From NCBI GenBank assembly GCA_017608725.1, contig JAFCFG010000068.1, forward strand, positions 1-5,964: a stretch of DNA of 5,964 nucleotides. Reading direction: 5' to 3'. The notes beneath the pieces were generated by a model. That model was not told where the DNA came from. It did not search any database and saw only the letters and a program-made list of their open reading frames with translations. Source of the stretch: Candidatus Iainarchaeum sp. GTDB taxonomy: Archaea; Iainarchaeota; Iainarchaeia; Iainarchaeales; GCA-2688035. Positions 5,164 to 5,964 of this stretch are shown piece after piece; the stretch's first letter is position 1; each line of letters opens with the position of its first letter. A program made the translations under genes and the position numbers.

Positions 5164-5964
5164 TTCTTGGAATTGATTTTGGTGCAAGCACAACCGACGC
5201 AGTGCTTTTGAAAGGAAGCAGGATTGTAAAAAAGGCAAGCACTGAAAGCCCAGGCAGTTTACATGCCTTGGATTCCTTTCTCAAAAAAAGCGGTTTCAGC
5301 AGATTTCCAATTAAGGGGGCTGCAATCAGTGGCGGGAAAAGCAGGCTGTTTAAGAAAAAGGTTCTTGGAATGCAACCAGTGCACGTGGATGAAATCACTG
5401 CAATTGCCTTTGGAGCGAATTTCTTAAGCAAGCACAGGAAATGTTTAGCTGTTTCAATGGGAACGGGCACCTGCATTGTCCTCTTTGAGGGGGAAAAGGC
5501 AAGGCATGTAACAGGCACTGGGCTGGGGGGAGGAACGATTCTTGGTTTAAGCAAGCTTCTGCTTAAGGAAACCAAAGTAGGGAATTTAATCAGCCTTGCC
5601 GGGAAAGGAAATTTACACAAGGTTGATTTAAGTGTTGAGGAAATCGTTGGAGGCAGCATTGGCATTGTTTCAGGCAATGCTACTGCATCAAATTTTGCTA
5701 AACCCTTTTTCGCTTTCCAAAAAACCCCTTCAACTAAGGCCAGAGGCAGCAAAGCGGACATTGCTGCAGGCATCCAGAACATGGTTGCTGAATCAGTTGC
5801 AGTCCTTGCAATCTCTGCATCCATGCAATGCAATTGCAAAAACATCGTTTTTCTTGGAAGGACAGCCTCCTTTCCCCTAGTGAAAAAAAGGCTGCGCTTG
5901 ACAGCAAAACTTTTTGGAAGAAAATTCCAGTTCCCGGCAAATGCAGAGTTCGGCACATCTGCAG
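5160..5964 (+). CDS. coaW: Type II pantothenate kinase (CoaW/eukaryotic PanK-like), 3' end cut by window
   Basis: The frame is open for 268 codons up to the window edge. It begins GIDFGASTTDAV (4-15), the ASKHA-fold phosphate-binding loop, where the S. aureus enzyme has GIDAGGT. VDE (76-78) gives Glu78 as the likely catalytic base, matching Glu138 of human PanK3. SMGTGTC (99-105) matches the NxGxGxS segment. VTGTGLGGGTILGL (117-130) is strikingly like the eukaryotic VTGTSLGGGT. GNATASNFA (192-200) matches the S. aureus GDLTAANFG, KNIVFLGR matches NIVYIG, and FGTSA at the edge would continue into the usual GAxGA end. Staphylococcal CoaW has 267 residues, so perhaps 10-15 are missing. Cys105 and His116 replace residues that are Ser and Arg in the human and staphylococcal enzymes. 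The ATG overlaps the panC TGA. It should phosphorylate the pantothenate made by PanC. A BadF/BcrAD-type ATPase is less likely given these motifs. Confidence 0.88.
   Translation, partial: MILGIDFGASTTDAVLLKGSRIVKKASTESPGSLHALDSFLKKSGFSRFPIKGAAISGGKSRLFKKKVLGMQPVHVDEITAIAFGANFLSKHRKCLAVSMGTGTCIVLFEGEKARHVTGTGLGGGTILGLSKLLLKETKVGNLISLAGKGNLHKVDLSVEEIVGGSIGIVSGNATASNFAKPFFAFQKTPSTKARGSKADIAAGIQNMVAESVAVLAISASMQCNCKNIVFLGRTASFPLVKKRLRLTAKLFGRKFQFPANAEFGTSA

Noticed and set aside
5102..5956. Long minus-strand open frame of 284 codons opposite panC and coaW
   Set aside because: The plus strand encodes a clear type II pantothenate kinase with family motifs throughout. The minus frame shows no recognisable motif and is explained by codon bias of the real gene.
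5160..5964. BadF/BcrAD-type ATPase or another ASKHA-fold activator instead of pantothenate kinase
   Set aside because: The first residues (GIDFGASTTD) are compatible, but VDE, VTGTGLGGGT, the NATASNFA segment and the C-terminal FGTSA match type II PanK in order and spacing, and the neighbours are pantothenate genes.

Overview
The window looks archaeal. It encodes a PCNA-type sliding clamp and a Sec11/S26B-type signal peptidase with a catalytic Ser/His pair. Arginine is coded mostly by AGG/AGA, and TTTAAA-like TATA elements sit just upstream of the first genes. CoaBC also appears to be of the archaeal subtype. The GC content is moderate by eye. The lineage cannot be fixed from sequence alone. 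A DPANN-type archaeon, for example a Diapherotrites or Micrarchaeota relative, is a guess based on the mixture of archaeal information-processing genes and bacterial-style cofactor genes.

Layout. Positions 1-33 may hold the last codons of an upstream gene. 45-950 (+) is a membrane signal peptidase. 934-1449 (-) is an unrecognised small basic protein whose 3' end overlaps the peptidase gene by 17 bp. 1450-1555 is a divergent promoter region. 1556-2302 (+) is PCNA. 2303-2372 is a short spacer with a TATA-like box at a leaderless distance from the next gene. 2373 to the window end is a tight four-gene operon, coaBC-panB-panC-coaW, with ATGA overlaps at two junctions and a 14 bp gap at the third. 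The last gene is cut by the window edge close to its natural end. No RNA genes, mobile elements, CRISPR arrays or long repeats were seen.

How the genes work together. PanB makes ketopantoate, PanC joins pantoate to beta-alanine, type II pantothenate kinase (CoaW) phosphorylates pantothenate, and CoaBC converts 4'-phosphopantothenate plus cysteine to 4'-phosphopantetheine. Ketopantoate reductase, a beta-alanine source, CoaD and CoaE are absent from the window. The most notable point is that most archaea phosphorylate pantoate first (pantoate kinase) and then use phosphopantothenate synthetase. Here those two steps appear to be replaced by the bacterial order, PanC then PanK, joined to an archaeal-type CoaBC: a mosaic CoA operon. 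I see no wholly unknown system. The small basic protein next to pcna is the only gene of unknown function.
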